Below are positions 1 to 7,663 of a DNA stretch of 64,000 nt, one piece after another (positions within the stretch are counted from its first letter, which is position 1; every line of letters starts with the position of its first letter). Source of the DNA: JBBSNV01 sp964458605 (GTDB lineage: Bacteria > Pseudomonadota > Alphaproteobacteria > Reyranellales > JAQSWP01). The notes below the pieces were generated by a model, which worked only from the letters and a program-made list of their open reading frames with translations, was not told the DNA's origin and searched no databases. Location: positions 1-64,000 of the forward strand of contig CAYWLS010000017.1 in assembly GCA_964458605.1 (NCBI GenBank), read 5' to 3'. A program made the position numbers and the translations under genes.

Positions 1-2
1 TG

Positions 3-962
3 CAGAGCCCGACCCACACCCAGTCGTTCAATCGCTATGCCTATGTGATGAACAATCACCTCAATGCCACCGATCCGACGGGGTTTGTGGGAGACGGGGG
101 GATCGATTTTGGGCCGCTTGACCTCTCTGGAATCTCAAACCCTGCATATCCTTTTTGGATTAATGGCGGATATTTACTGACGCCATCCCAAGTTAAGTTG
201 ATCTTCGTTCTAAATCAGGCGACCTCGCCCAACAACACGGTTTCCAGTACAACGCCCATTACAGCCGGGTACGCCGCTACTTCCGTACGCGGCGATTACC
301 TGCTGACTCTAACAGCTGGCGAACATCATGCTATTCCCGGGATCGTTAATCTGACCAGCGGGGATATTTATCAATCTTATGCAGCCGGAGCAGTAAACGG
401 TCTGGCGCAGGCGGTTGTCAATTTCGGATGGTGGGTCGGTGATGTGCTGTCTTACGATGGCCTCACTCAGAAATATGGCTCGACTCCGCAGGTAAATATT
501 ATGACCCCTGTGGAGCCATATTTTGCCGAGAAATCAAGTGGAGCTGCGCAAGTTATTGGTGCTGTGGCAGGAGGGGCGCTTTTAAATAGCGTATCGAGAG
601 CGCCGTCGAAATTCGCAATGGTAGGGGAAGATGCGCAAGTAGCGCCCGGATTGGAAACAAGAGGCTTCCGACCTCCGCCAGGTACCCGAGAAATACCAGA
701 CGGTATTCCCAATAACTGGAGAATAAAGCCCTCAGATAACGGAAACGGTGTAAGGTTTATTGATCCACAAAACCCAGGCAATGCAGTTCGAGTAATGCCG
801 GGAAACCCGAACAGCCCCTATCCAAACTCGCAGGAGCCTTATGTTAGATGGCAAAAAAACGGCCAAGCGTTGAATCTGGATGGCAATCCAGTTAATCCAA
901 GGACTCCGGACGCCCACATTCCACTGCAGGACTTTGTGTTCAAACCGGAGTTATTCAAATGA
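3..962 (+). CDS. Rhs polymorphic toxin, C-terminal part (5' end outside window)
   Basis: The reading frame is open from base 3, and its first residues (FNRYAYVMNNHLNATDPTG) match the conserved end of the Rhs core, where the protein is cut before its variable tip. The gene is therefore truncated by the window edge. The following 270 or so residues are the tip: a hydrophobic Gly/Ala-rich stretch around residues 170-185 of the visible part, then a C-terminal domain with GNPNSPYPNSQ and DAHIPL. I remember similar short domains at the ends of other Rhs/WapA proteins but cannot name the enzyme activity. Rhs proteins are exported antibacterial or anti-eukaryotic toxins in which the tip is the effector. 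GC content is clearly lower than in the metabolic genes, as is usual for horizontally exchanged tips. The stop overlaps the next gene by ATGA, which is typical of a toxin-immunity pair. Confidence 0.85.
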   Translation, partial: QSPTHTQSFNRYAYVMNNHLNATDPTGFVGDGGIDFGPLDLSGISNPAYPFWINGGYLLTPSQVKLIFVLNQATSPNNTVSSTTPITAGYAATSVRGDYLLTLTAGEHHAIPGIVNLTSGDIYQSYAAGAVNGLAQAVVNFGWWVGDVLSYDGLTQKYGSTPQVNIMTPVEPYFAEKSSGAAQVIGAVAGGALLNSVSRAPSKFAMVGEDAQVAPGLETRGFRPPPGTREIPDGIPNNWRIKPSDNGNGVRFIDPQNPGNAVRVMPGNPNSPYPNSQEPYVRWQKNGQALNLDGNPVNPRTPDAHIPLQDFVFKPELFK

Positions 963-1306
963 AGAAACCAAATGATCAAATGATATACGAAGCTCTTATG
1001 GAGCTTAGCAATCGCGACGTCCAAATCTCGCTTTGGATTCCTCATGATCGTAACAAAATGGGCTCTCTCGTTGAAGCTGTCGAATCATTGTATTCAGATA
1101 GTGGCCTAGGAGATGAACTGGATCGTGGGCGGCAAATTTATGACCCGGCTATTGATGGTCGACTTAGTACTCTTCGGAAGCTCTTAAAATCAATAAAGCA
1201 AACAGATAGTGTCGAGGAAACGATTTCGAGTCCAAACATGGAAAAAGTACGACTACTGGCGAGGGAAATTTTAACGTCGCTTACCCCGTATTTAAAAGCT
1301 GAATAG
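959..1306 (+). CDS. Probable immunity protein of the Rhs tip
   Basis: A 115-residue soluble protein with no signal peptide or membrane segment. I do not recognise its family. The start ATG overlaps the stop of the Rhs gene (ATGA), so the two are translationally coupled. A small, AT-richer gene immediately behind an Rhs tip is the normal position for the cognate immunity protein, which binds and neutralises the toxin in the producing cell. The sequence is mostly charged and predicted helical, with Leu-rich segments near residues 50-60 and 95-112. The function is inferred from position only; a binding assay would decide it. Confidence 0.6.
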   Translation: MKKPNDQMIYEALMELSNRDVQISLWIPHDRNKMGSLVEAVESLYSDSGLGDELDRGRQIYDPAIDGRLSTLRKLLKSIKQTDSVEETISSPNMEKVRLLAREILTSLTPYLKAE

Positions 1307-1433
1307 ACTGCGCTGGCGGCGATCGAGAGCGAAATCCAATGAGGCGAGCATCACTTGGCCACCCTATCATTACCCTAGCCGGTGCCGGTCCATGGGTGCA
1401 ACTAGAGGGCACGCGCCGGGATATCTCTCTGAC

Positions 1434-2341
1434 TCAAACCCGCAGCAGCATCCGCTGTTCCCGGTTGAGATTGGTGGCGACCGGCTGAATCGCCGGGCGC
1501 CAGTCGACCGGGGCGAGCTTGGGTGCGTAGTAGCCGATGAATTGCGCCATCAGTACCAGCCGCTCGCGCCGATTGAACCGGCTGCCGAAGTGAAGGCAGC
1601 GCGACGTGTCCAGGAACACCCCGCCGCCGGCCGGCCCCATCACCTGCACGGTCACGTCGGGCCGGGCATTGACCACCGCCTCGTCGTCGAGGCGGGTGCG
1701 CCTTCCGCCGACATAGCCGGCGGCGCGGCGGATCTCGTCGGACTGCGCCGCCGGGACCAGGGTCAAGGGGCCGCAATCCCCGTCGATATCGAACACGCTC
1801 AGGAAGATCTTCAGCTGCCGCGTATCCTCGGTGTCGAAATGGAATTTCTGGCTCTTTTCCATCGTGTTGTTGGGCGGCGTCCACAGCAGGCTCACCGTCG
1901 ACAGGATGGGGATCGCGCCGAAATAGTCGCTCACCGTGCGAACGACCTGCGGCGACAGGACAGCGTCGCGAATGGCCGGCAGCCCGAGCAGCTCGCGCTT
2001 GTCGCTCTGTACCGGCACCAGAAAGCGCTTGGCGTTGCGTTCGAGATTGGCCTGCAGCGTGCCGTCGCCGCGCGCCCGATCGAACAGGCCGCGGCATTCG
2101 GCGATGGCCTCCCGGTATCCCGGCATCTCTCCCGGGGCGAACAGCCTGTAACCCAGCGCATCGGCGATCGGCATCCCTGCCTGCCCGGCCGGCATGCGCT
2201 TGTGCGCCTTGCGGCGGCGCCAGAGCGGCAGCGGGTCGGCGCGATGCTGGCCGCCTTGACCGCCGCGGTGGTCAATCCGCGCGGCAACCCCAGTCGGTTG
2301 AGGGCAAACAGATAGGTCTTCCGGCGCGTGCTGAACTTCAT
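1434..2341 (-). pseudogene. PhyH-family (phytanoyl-CoA dioxygenase-like) Fe(II)/2-oxoglutarate oxygenase, frameshifted
   Basis: The C-terminal 253 residues (from 2195 down) carry an iron-binding pattern: HFDTED supplies the HxD pair and CLHFGSR the distal His, followed by Arg residues suitable for 2-oxoglutarate. This fits the PhyH superfamily, which hydroxylates varied small molecules. The natural N-terminus appears to be MKFSTRRKTYLFALNRLGLP, starting at ATG 2341 in another frame. That frame stays coding-like to about 2245 and then must shift by one base to join DPLPLWRRRKAHKRMPAGQ. As read, the gene is broken in the GC-rich stretch near 2240-2250. This may be a true frameshift or a sequencing or assembly indel. 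Translation could restart at the internal ATG at 2195, leaving the catalytic core intact. Confidence 0.65.
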
Positions 2342-2533
2342 CGACGTCCCGCTATGCGTGTACCCAGGGCATAGCGGAGATATGCGGTGAAGCGGCCGGG
2401 CAAGGCTACTGGCAGTTCTTACAGGCGGCCCGGGCCGAGCCGACAATTACCGTTGTATCGCATGGACATGAAAAACAGTTCGATTCGGCAACGTATCGTA
2501 TAGAATCCCGGACGGCTCCGACCGGGAAACGCC

Positions 2534-3734
2534 ATGCTGATTGTATCGCTACCGACCCACCCCTACCTGCGCGAGCTTCGCTTTTCGCCCGCCGAGATCG
2601 AAAACTTTCCTGCGCTGGCGGCCTGCCCGGCATGCGGACGACCGGAACCGTGGCGCGTGCTGGCCGAGCTCGGCCAGCCGGGTTGGTCGAGCCGGATTCG
2701 CCTGGGCCCAGTGTCGCGATTGCGGTCATGTGTTCTACGCCAATCCCTCGACCGCCGCGTTCATCGCCGAGTTCTACAGGACCCGCTGGAACAGCCGCCG
2801 GGAAAGGCCGGGCAAGACGTCGCATCGCGCCGCCGAGGTGCAGGGCAAAATCGCCAGCCTGGCGGCCGATCTGGCCCTGGGCGACAGGTCGGTGCCGATA
2901 CTGGAGATCGGCTGCGGCTTCGGCGGCATGCTGGCCGGCCTGCAGGCGGCCGGCTTCACCGAGCTCTACGGCACCGAGGCCTCGCCTTATCGCGCCGCGG
3001 CCAGCGCGCTGCGCTTTCCGGGGCGCATTGTGGCGGGCGATTACGCGCAGCTGCCGCCCGATCGGCGCTATGGTCTGATCTACGCCAACCACGTCGCCGA
3101 GCACATCCCCGACCCTGCCGCGACGCTGGCATGGATGCGTGACCATCTCGCCGCCGGCGGCGTCGCCGCCATCCTGGTGCCCGACGCCTGGGCCGAACCG
3201 GTGATCAACCAGCTGCTGTTCCTGCCGCATCTGCATTCCTTCTGTCACAGCTCGCTGGCCGGCATGGCCGAGCGGCTGGGCCTGGTCTGCGCGTTCTGGC
3301 GGGGCGCCAGCCGGCCCAACGAAATCTGCCTGGTGGCGGCCAGGCGGGAAGGCGCGTGGCGGATCGGATCGGATCGCTTCTATGATCTCGCCGGCAGCGG
3401 CGAGACGCCCGGCGCTTCGCAGGCCGGCCGGATCGGCGGCCCGCTGGTGGCGGCGATGCACCGCCGCAGGACCGATTTCGCGCTGCATGCCAACGAACGC
3501 CACAAGAAGAAATTGTTCGATGGCGGTGGCGTGGGCCAGGTCGGCCTGTGGGGCCGATTATGGGCCAGCGTGTTCACGCCGGCGAGCAACCTGCTGCCGG
3601 ACGGCAAGTTGACGCGGAAGCTGCAAAAGAAGCTGGGCCGCTCCCGCTTCGTGACAATGCGTTCGCGCGCGCCGCACGGAGACGTGCCGATCGTCGGCGG
3701 CTCGGGCGATACGCTGGTGTTCCACGTAAAATAG
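2534..3734 (+). pseudogene. Class I SAM-dependent methyltransferase with N-terminal zinc ribbon, frameshifted
   Basis: The first 50 or so codons from ATG 2534 read MLIVSLPTHPYLRELRF and a CPACG half-ribbon. The matching second half (CRDCGHVFYANP) and everything after it lie in the next frame, so one frameshift near 2690-2715 separates them. The body contains SAM motif I (ILEIGCGFGGMLAG, nucleotides about 2898-2945) and a post-motif ANHVAEHIPDP typical of Methyltransf_23-like enzymes. A C-terminal extension of about 150 residues of unknown role follows. A CxxC...CxxC ribbon ahead of a methyltransferase is common in sugar- or polysaccharide-modifying enzymes, but the substrate cannot be read from sequence. 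The stop codon is followed with no gap by the stop of the convergent gspD. The break may be real decay or an indel error. Confidence 0.65.
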
Positions 3735-5882
3735 TCAGCGGGAATTTTTCAGCAGCCGCTGCACCGCCGGCAGTTTGGCGCGCAATTCGTCCGATACGGT
3801 GCGCGCCCGCTCGGCACTGTCAATGACATGCGGCGTGATCAGTATGAGCAACTCGGTCCTGGAATCGTTGTTCTTGGTGTTGCGGAACAAATTGCCAATG
3901 CCGGGGATGTCCTGCAGCACCGGAATGCCGCCGCGGGTGCGGGTCGAGCCGTTCTTGATCAGCCCGCCCAGCGCGATCGTCTCGTTGTCATGCACCGCCA
4001 CCGTGCTCTGGATCTTGCGCTGCTGGATCGTGGGTGAGTTGAGCTGGGAACTCGTGGTGGTGGCGACGTCGCTGACCTCCTGGGTGATGTCCAGCATCAC
4101 CTGGCCGCCCTGGTTCACGCGTGGCGTCACCTTCAGGATGATGCCGGTATCGCGGTACTGGATGCTGTTGATCAGCGGCGCTTGCGAATCGATCACGCTT
4201 ACCGCCTGCTGCGTGGCGATCGGCACCTGGTCACCGACTTGCAGGGTGGCGGTCTGGTTGTTGAGCACCATGAGCTCGGGCGACGAAATCACATTGACAT
4301 GCGTCACGCTTTCCAGTGCATCGAGCACGATCCGGATGTTGTTGCTGGCGCTGAAGATGTAGGAGAAGCCGGGCAGGGTCGGCGTAATGGCCGGTGTCTG
4401 CGAGCCGGTCAAGACCACCTGGTTGTTCTTCTGATTAAAGAAATATTGCACCCCATAGCGCAGATCGTTGGTCAGGGTTACTTCGGCAATCACGGCTTCG
4501 AGCAGGACCTGCAGCGGCACGACGTCGAGCTTGGCCAGGGCGGTTTCGATCGTGGCGTAGTCGCGCTCGTTGGCCAGGATGACGATCGAGTTGTTGGTCT
4601 CGTCGGCGGTGATGCGCACATCGCTCAAATTGGCGACATCGACGCTATCGCTGCCGACCGGGCCGGGGAGGCTCGGTTGCGGCTGTGGCGGGTTGGCTGG
4701 CGGTGGCGGGGTGTCGGCGCGAGATGATGGCGTGCTGCCGCCATTGCCGTAGCCTGAATTTCCCGTGTCGGCCTGGCCGGAGGGGGACGTGGTGGGCTTC
4801 GAGGCGTTGGTCAGCCCGAGAGCTCGACTCAGCACGCCGGCCAGATCGGCGGCCCGGCCATGCTGCACCCGGTAGACGAAGATCCTTCGATCGATGCTGT
4901 CGCCGGGCCGGTCAAGCCGCTCGACCCATTGGCGCAGCTCCTCCAGGTATTTGACTTGCGGCGAGATGGCCATAACGGCGTTCAGCCGGTCGATCGTGAT
5001 GATGCGCACCAGCTTGTTGAGCGGTCCATCCTTGCCGCCGGTCACCTGGCCCAATTCGCGGGCCAGGGTGCGGGCATCGGCAAAGCGCGGCGTGAACATG
5101 GCGAAGGACATGCCCTTCAGCCAATCGACATCGAACAGGGCGATATTGGCGATCAGCGATTGGCGCTCCTGGGCGGTGCCGCTGACGAGCAATAGATTGC
5201 GCGTCGGGTCGGCAATGGAGACGCTGCGCGGCGGCGAAATCGGCTCCAGCACGCGCAGCATTTCATCGGCGCTGACGTAGTTCAGTGGCACGATCTCGCT
5301 ACCATAGCCGAAACTGCCGCCGCTGCCGGTCAGGGACGAATAGCCCGGCGAGTTGCCCCGATCGGGGGCAGGGATGATCTTATAAAGGCTGCCGTCCTGC
5401 ACCACGACGATGCCGCTCAGTCGCAAGGTCTGTTCCAGCACCGGCAGCACAGCGGCGCGGGAGATCGGCCGGCTGGTCTGCACGGTGATCGGGCCCTGGA
5501 TCGACGGATCGACCGTGTAGGACAGTTGCAGGAAATCGCCCAACACCGTCTTCAGGACGTCGCGCACATCGGTGTTGACAAAATTCAGCGTGATGTCGCC
5601 GCTCTGGTTGACGTCGATGGCCGGGCCGGCGGATGTCGGCGGTGTAAACCGGGACGTCCCCGTTCCGCGGAAAATCTGCGCTTGCGGCGCCGCTGGCGTG
5701 CGAGGCGATGCTGTCGGCAGGACGACGCCTGGTGCGCCGCTCGGCGCCCGCGCCAGGGTCGTCGGGCTGGTCGGTTGGGACGCCGCCGGCGGGATTTGAT
5801 CTGTGCCGGAATCCCGATCGGCGCAGCCACCGAATGCCAAGCACAGCAGCAAGACCGCCAGGATCCTCTTCGTTTGCGACAT
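3735..5882 (-). CDS. gspD: Type II secretion system secretin GspD
   Basis: A 715-residue outer-membrane secretin that would form the exit channel of a type II secretion system. The chosen ATG at 5882 gives a lipoprotein signal (MSQTKRILAVLLLCLAFGGC, lipobox Cys20); the longer TTG frame at 5897 adds only five residues. The N0 domain follows a Pro/Ala/Thr-rich linker (NFVNTDVRDVLKTVL, about residues 100-175). N1-N3 repeats come next, with a Gly/Ser/Pro-rich insertion near residues 365-410. The C-terminal secretin domain contains VPLQVLLEAVIAEVTL and the GGLIKNGSTRTRGGIP and PGIGNLFR motifs. It lies directly downstream of a gspC-like gene in the same operon. No other gsp genes are in the window, so the rest of the machine must be elsewhere or absent. 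Confidence 0.92.
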   Translation of the reverse strand: MSQTKRILAVLLLCLAFGGCADRDSGTDQIPPAASQPTSPTTLARAPSGAPGVVLPTASPRTPAAPQAQIFRGTGTSRFTPPTSAGPAIDVNQSGDITLNFVNTDVRDVLKTVLGDFLQLSYTVDPSIQGPITVQTSRPISRAAVLPVLEQTLRLSGIVVVQDGSLYKIIPAPDRGNSPGYSSLTGSGGSFGYGSEIVPLNYVSADEMLRVLEPISPPRSVSIADPTRNLLLVSGTAQERQSLIANIALFDVDWLKGMSFAMFTPRFADARTLARELGQVTGGKDGPLNKLVRIITIDRLNAVMAISPQVKYLEELRQWVERLDRPGDSIDRRIFVYRVQHGRAADLAGVLSRALGLTNASKPTTSPSGQADTGNSGYGNGGSTPSSRADTPPPPANPPQPQPSLPGPVGSDSVDVANLSDVRITADETNNSIVILANERDYATIETALAKLDVVPLQVLLEAVIAEVTLTNDLRYGVQYFFNQKNNQVVLTGSQTPAITPTLPGFSYIFSASNNIRIVLDALESVTHVNVISSPELMVLNNQTATLQVGDQVPIATQQAVSVIDSQAPLINSIQYRDTGIILKVTPRVNQGGQVMLDITQEVSDVATTTSSQLNSPTIQQRKIQSTVAVHDNETIALGGLIKNGSTRTRGGIPVLQDIPGIGNLFRNTKNNDSRTELLILITPHVIDSAERARTVSDELRAKLPAVQRLLKNSR

Positions 5883-5908
5883 GGATTGTTCCCCCAATTG
5901 CCCTGGCT

Positions 5909-6439
5909 TTATCGTCTTGGTAACGGTGGCGGTACCGGTCGGCCGGTACCGGCGACAGGTGGGCCCTTTTGAACCGCAATCTCGCGCTCGGCGCCGTTGC
6001 CCCGGATAACGACGTTCTGGGTGGTGATCGAGACGACCTTCCAGCCTTCGATCTCGTCGCCCTCGGCGGCGACTCGGCTCTGTGGGACATTGTCGACGCG
6101 CAGCAAGGCCAGTTTGCGCTCCCCGCTGACGATGACGCCCAGAACGACCACCTGCAGGGGGCGGGCGGCGACAACGGGCTGCACCGCGGCGGGTGCAGCG
6201 GCTGCTATGGGCAAGGGCCGGCGGGTGGCGACGAATAAGGGCCGTTCGCCGATCTCGGCAAACTCGGCCAGCGGTGGCGGCACGTAGCTCGCGACCACGG
6301 CATTCCCGCGATCCGGCGGCAGCACGCGAGCCGGGACTGCCGGCAGGTCGTCAGGCTCTTGCAGATTGGCCCAAAGCAGTGCAGCCGCCAGCAAGGCGTT
6401 CAGCGCGACGAGCGCCGCGATGACGTTTCGGGCCTTCAC
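5909..6439 (-). CDS. gspC: Type II secretion system GspC-like inner-membrane protein
   Basis: A 176-residue protein with one N-terminal membrane helix (VIAALVALNALLAAALLWA, about residues 5-23), a Pro/Ala-rich linker, and a periplasmic homology-region domain (LGVIVSGERKLALLRVDN ... GDEIEGWKVVSITTQNVVIR, about residues 100-155). In type II secretion this domain contacts the N0 domain of GspD, which is encoded 26 nt downstream. The protein ends after the homology region, so it lacks the PDZ domain found in many GspC proteins. That resembles the short versions seen in some proteobacteria. The start is GTG at 6439. The upstream DNA is the remnant of an rhs gene, so this operon's original promoter region has probably been rearranged. 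Confidence 0.78.
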   Translation of the reverse strand: MKARNVIAALVALNALLAAALLWANLQEPDDLPAVPARVLPPDRGNAVVASYVPPPLAEFAEIGERPLFVATRRPLPIAAAAPAAVQPVVAARPLQVVVLGVIVSGERKLALLRVDNVPQSRVAAEGDEIEGWKVVSITTQNVVIRGNGAEREIAVQKGPPVAGTGRPVPPPLPRR

Positions 6440-6487
6440 GGAGCCTGTCCCTTGCGATGGCTGGTCCTGGGCTGGGATTCTTCGGCG

Positions 6488-7649
6488 GCGCCATACATCA
6501 TTACCGGTGTAACAGATTCCAACGGCCGCAGCCTGGCATTCGGCTATCAGACTGACACTACGACCGTGGCTCCGAACCGTAACGGCTCCAGACGGATCGG
6601 TTTATACCTATAACCAGAATATAGATGGCAATTTAAGCACGGTAACGCTCCCCGGCCCGGTTGGGGCGCTGCCAGTACAAACATATCTGTATGAACAAAG
6701 CGATGTACCCAGCGCCCTAACGCGCATCATTGACGAAAATGGCGTACGGTTTGCGACCTGGGCCTATGATTCGACAGGGCGCCCCACCTCCTCACAGCAT
6801 GCCGGCGGCGCCGAGCTGACGACAATCTCGTATAACGACAACGACGATACGCGGATCGTCACCAATGCCGCCGGTCTTCAATTCAAATATTACACCAGCG
6901 TCATCCAGGGTGGCCGCAAGCTGACGAAGATCGAGCGGCTCGGCAGCACCAATGTTCCCACCGGCCAGAAGCTCTTCACCTACGACACCAACGGCTATCC
7001 CGCCAGCGTCACCGATTGGAATGGCAATGTAACAAAATATACGTTCAACAGCCGTGGCCTCGAAATTAGCCGCACCGAGGCTTATGGGGCGGCCCAGGCC
7101 CGGACCATCACGACGACATGGGATACGACCTATCGAATTCCAACCCAGATCGTCGAGCCGACCCGCACGACGAATTTCACCTATACCAGTGGACATTTGA
7201 CCCAGTTGACGATCACCGACACGACGTCGGGATCCGTGCCCTACAGCACCAAGGGACAGACGCGAATCTGGACCTATAGCTATACGCCCAGTGCCGGTTC
7301 GGTGCCGGCGGGGTTCCTTGCTTCCATTGACGCGCCGCGCACCGATGTCAGCGACGTCACGACATTCGGCTACGACGCTTCGGGGAACCTGACTTCCGTC
7401 ACCAATGCGCTGTCTCAGGTAAGCCAGATCACGAGCTGCGACTCCAACGGCCACCCCCTGACCGTGGTCGATCCCAATGGGGTCACGCGCAATCTGGCCT
7501 GTAACGATCGAGGGTGGCTGACCTCGGTCGGCGTCGTGACCGCGGGCGGCACCGCCACGACGACGATCGACTATGACGATGCCGGGCAGGTCATCAAGAT
7601 CACCCATCCGGATGGGTCTTATCTTGCCTATAGCTACGACGATGCGCAT
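6488..7649 (+). pseudogene. Rhs core (YD-repeat) gene fragment, lacking both ends
   Basis: The stretch encodes Rhs/YD-repeat units: VTDSNGRSLAFGY, DGSVYTYNQN, FTYDTNGYPASVTDWNGN, FGYDASGNLTSVTNAL and DGSYLAYSYDDAH. It has no start codon or N-terminal domains. The first part (6488 to about 6570) is in a different frame from the rest, so a frameshift lies near 6560-6580. The right end stops abruptly after codon CAT at 7647-7649, inside a YD repeat, and the next bases are the tail of a CRISPR repeat. The frame continues by chance into the array until 8027. This is a dead piece of a large toxin gene, probably related to the intact Rhs tip at the left edge, which is oriented the same way. Confidence 0.88.
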
Positions 7650-7663
7650 GCGAAGGGAGCGAC
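7632..7663 (-). repeat. Degenerate trailer-end CRISPR repeat fused to rhs DNA
   Basis: Thirty-four bases left of the first full repeat, exactly one spacer length, is GCGAAGGGAGCGAC at 7650-7663. It is identical to the last 14 bases of the repeat as read on the plus strand. The remaining 18 positions (7632-7649) are rhs coding sequence and match the repeat only by chance. In the transcribed direction this repeat keeps its 5' half and has lost the 3' half with the GTGGATCGAAAC handle. A degenerate repeat is usual at the leader-distal end, but here the loss coincides with a junction to foreign coding DNA. Confidence 0.85.
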
